Source: Dyella sp. OK004 (GTDB lineage Bacteria; Pseudomonadota; Gammaproteobacteria; Xanthomonadales; Rhodanobacteraceae). Taken from it: a DNA stretch of 64,000 nt. The notes beneath the pieces are model-generated. The model was not told the DNA's origin and did not search any database. It worked only from the letters and a program-made list of their open reading frames with translations. The stretch is taken from contig NZ_FOZI01000001.1 of the NCBI RefSeq assembly GCF_900114495.1, forward strand, positions 577,469 to 641,468, in the 5' to 3' direction. The position numbers were made by a program, and so were the translations under genes. Positions 63,617 to 64,000 of the stretch are shown here, in pieces (the first letter of the stretch is position 1; the number at the start of each line of letters is the position of its first letter).

Positions 63617-64000
63617 GTGGACGCCACCGCCCAGCGCCGCGAACTGCGCCAGCAGCTGGCCGAACGCCGCCGCGCACTCACGCCACCCCAGCGCATTGCC
63701 GCCGCCCAAGGGCTGCGGCGCAGCCTGGAACAACTCCCCGAATATTTCACCGATCTGCGCGTTGCCGGCTACTGGGCCAGCAACGGCGAGCTGCCGTTGA
63801 ATCTGGTGATTCCGCCCCTGGCGACGCGCGGCCAGCAGTTCCTGTTGCCGGTAATCGGCCCGGGGAAGCGCCTGCGTTTCGCCCCCTGGCAGTCCGGTGA
63901 AGAGGTCCAGCCGAACCGCTACGGCATTCCCGAGCCGGTTGCGCCCAAAGAATTGCTGGAACCGTTCCAGCTCGACCTGGTGCTGGTGCCGCTGGTGGCG
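63617..64000 (+). CDS. ygfA: 5-formyltetrahydrofolate cyclo-ligase (partial, runs off the window)
   Basis: The first 128 codons of a 5-formyl-THF cyclo-ligase (MTHFS), which converts 5-formyl-THF to 5,10-methenyl-THF with ATP. The start RRELRQQLAERRRALTPPQR, the NRYGIPEP substrate motif (near residue 100) and DLVLVPLVA at the window edge are all typical. GTG 63617 has GAGGAG ten bases upstream; no ATG is nearby. The order 6S RNA-ygfA matches E. coli. Confidence 0.93.
   Translation, partial: MDATAQRRELRQQLAERRRALTPPQRIAAAQGLRRSLEQLPEYFTDLRVAGYWASNGELPLNLVIPPLATRGQQFLLPVIGPGKRLRFAPWQSGEEVQPNRYGIPEPVAPKELLEPFQLDLVLVPLVA

Overview
The window is a GC-rich chromosomal segment of a gammaproteobacterium. 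It is most likely a member of the Xanthomonadales/Lysobacterales, close to the Rhodanobacteraceae (Dyella, Rhodanobacter, Luteibacter, Frateuria). This rests on recognised gene neighbourhoods (divergent ponA/pilMNOPQ, yicC-gmk, rpoZ-spoT-ridA-recG, zapA-6S RNA-ygfA), on the REP-like GTAGGAGCGCACC palindromes, and on a composite intergenic repeat containing a CTTTCTCTTTG hairpin of a type I associate with xanthomonads. I cannot name a genus from sequence alone. There is no tRNA, rRNA, CRISPR array, integrase or transposase in the window. It looks like core chromosome with transporter modules.

Region by region. 0.2-5.2 kb: three transporters (EamA-type, AtoE-type, 14-TM MFS) with a LysR regulator divergent from the MFS gene. 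5.3-9.8 kb: a four-gene MacAB-like ABC export operon on the minus strand. 10-12.8 kb: a fumarylacetoacetase-family enzyme, the MscL channel and a secreted M28 peptidase. 12.9-13.3 kb: composite repeat, copy A. 13.3-18.2 kb: marR, an RND adaptor and an MdtC-like pump, with a macrodomain gene divergent from marR. 18.8-25.8 kb: a tightly overlapping MoxR/Bat (VWA) operon. 25.9-31.2 kb: pilMNOPQ, divergent from the PBP1a gene (31.4-34 kb). 34-40.3 kb: an unknown gene, gltA, rpmE2, a nucleoside hydrolase, recG and ridA. 40.5-43.1 kb: spoT and rpoZ. 43.2-47.7 kb: a complete Mla lipid-transport set (mlaA converging on mlaFEDCB). 47.9-52.5 kb: gmk-yicC divergent from rph-GNAT-rdgB-hemW. 52.6-55.2 kb: a DUF1631/PilZ pair. 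55.3-57.1 kb: pepQ and a Coa1-like membrane protein. 57.2-57.5 kb: composite repeat, copy B. 57.7-60.7 kb: cydP-cydA-cydB-cydX. 60.8-63.3 kb: pepP and a YecA/UPF0149 gene divergent from a TIGR02449-like coiled-coil gene and zapA. 63.3-64 kb: 6S RNA and the start of the 5-formyl-THF cyclo-ligase gene.

Functionally the window is dominated by the cell envelope: efflux, phospholipid trafficking, type IV pili, peptidoglycan synthesis, mechanosensation and terminal oxidation. Stringent-response and growth-control genes (spoT, rpoZ, 6S RNA, zapA, gmk) lie among them. The most notable observations are: an MlaD with two tandem MCE domains; a BatB-BatC fusion whose first metal-site motif is lost; a two-copy composite repeat whose terminal hairpin shows compensatory changes; REP pairs at gene ends, one supplying the spoT stop codon; a cyd operon flanked by two tiny subunit genes with an FNR-like box upstream; and a predicted leaderless coiled-coil/zapA transcript. 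Many starts given here are shorter than the longest open frame. They were chosen from Shine-Dalgarno sequences and stop/start overlaps.
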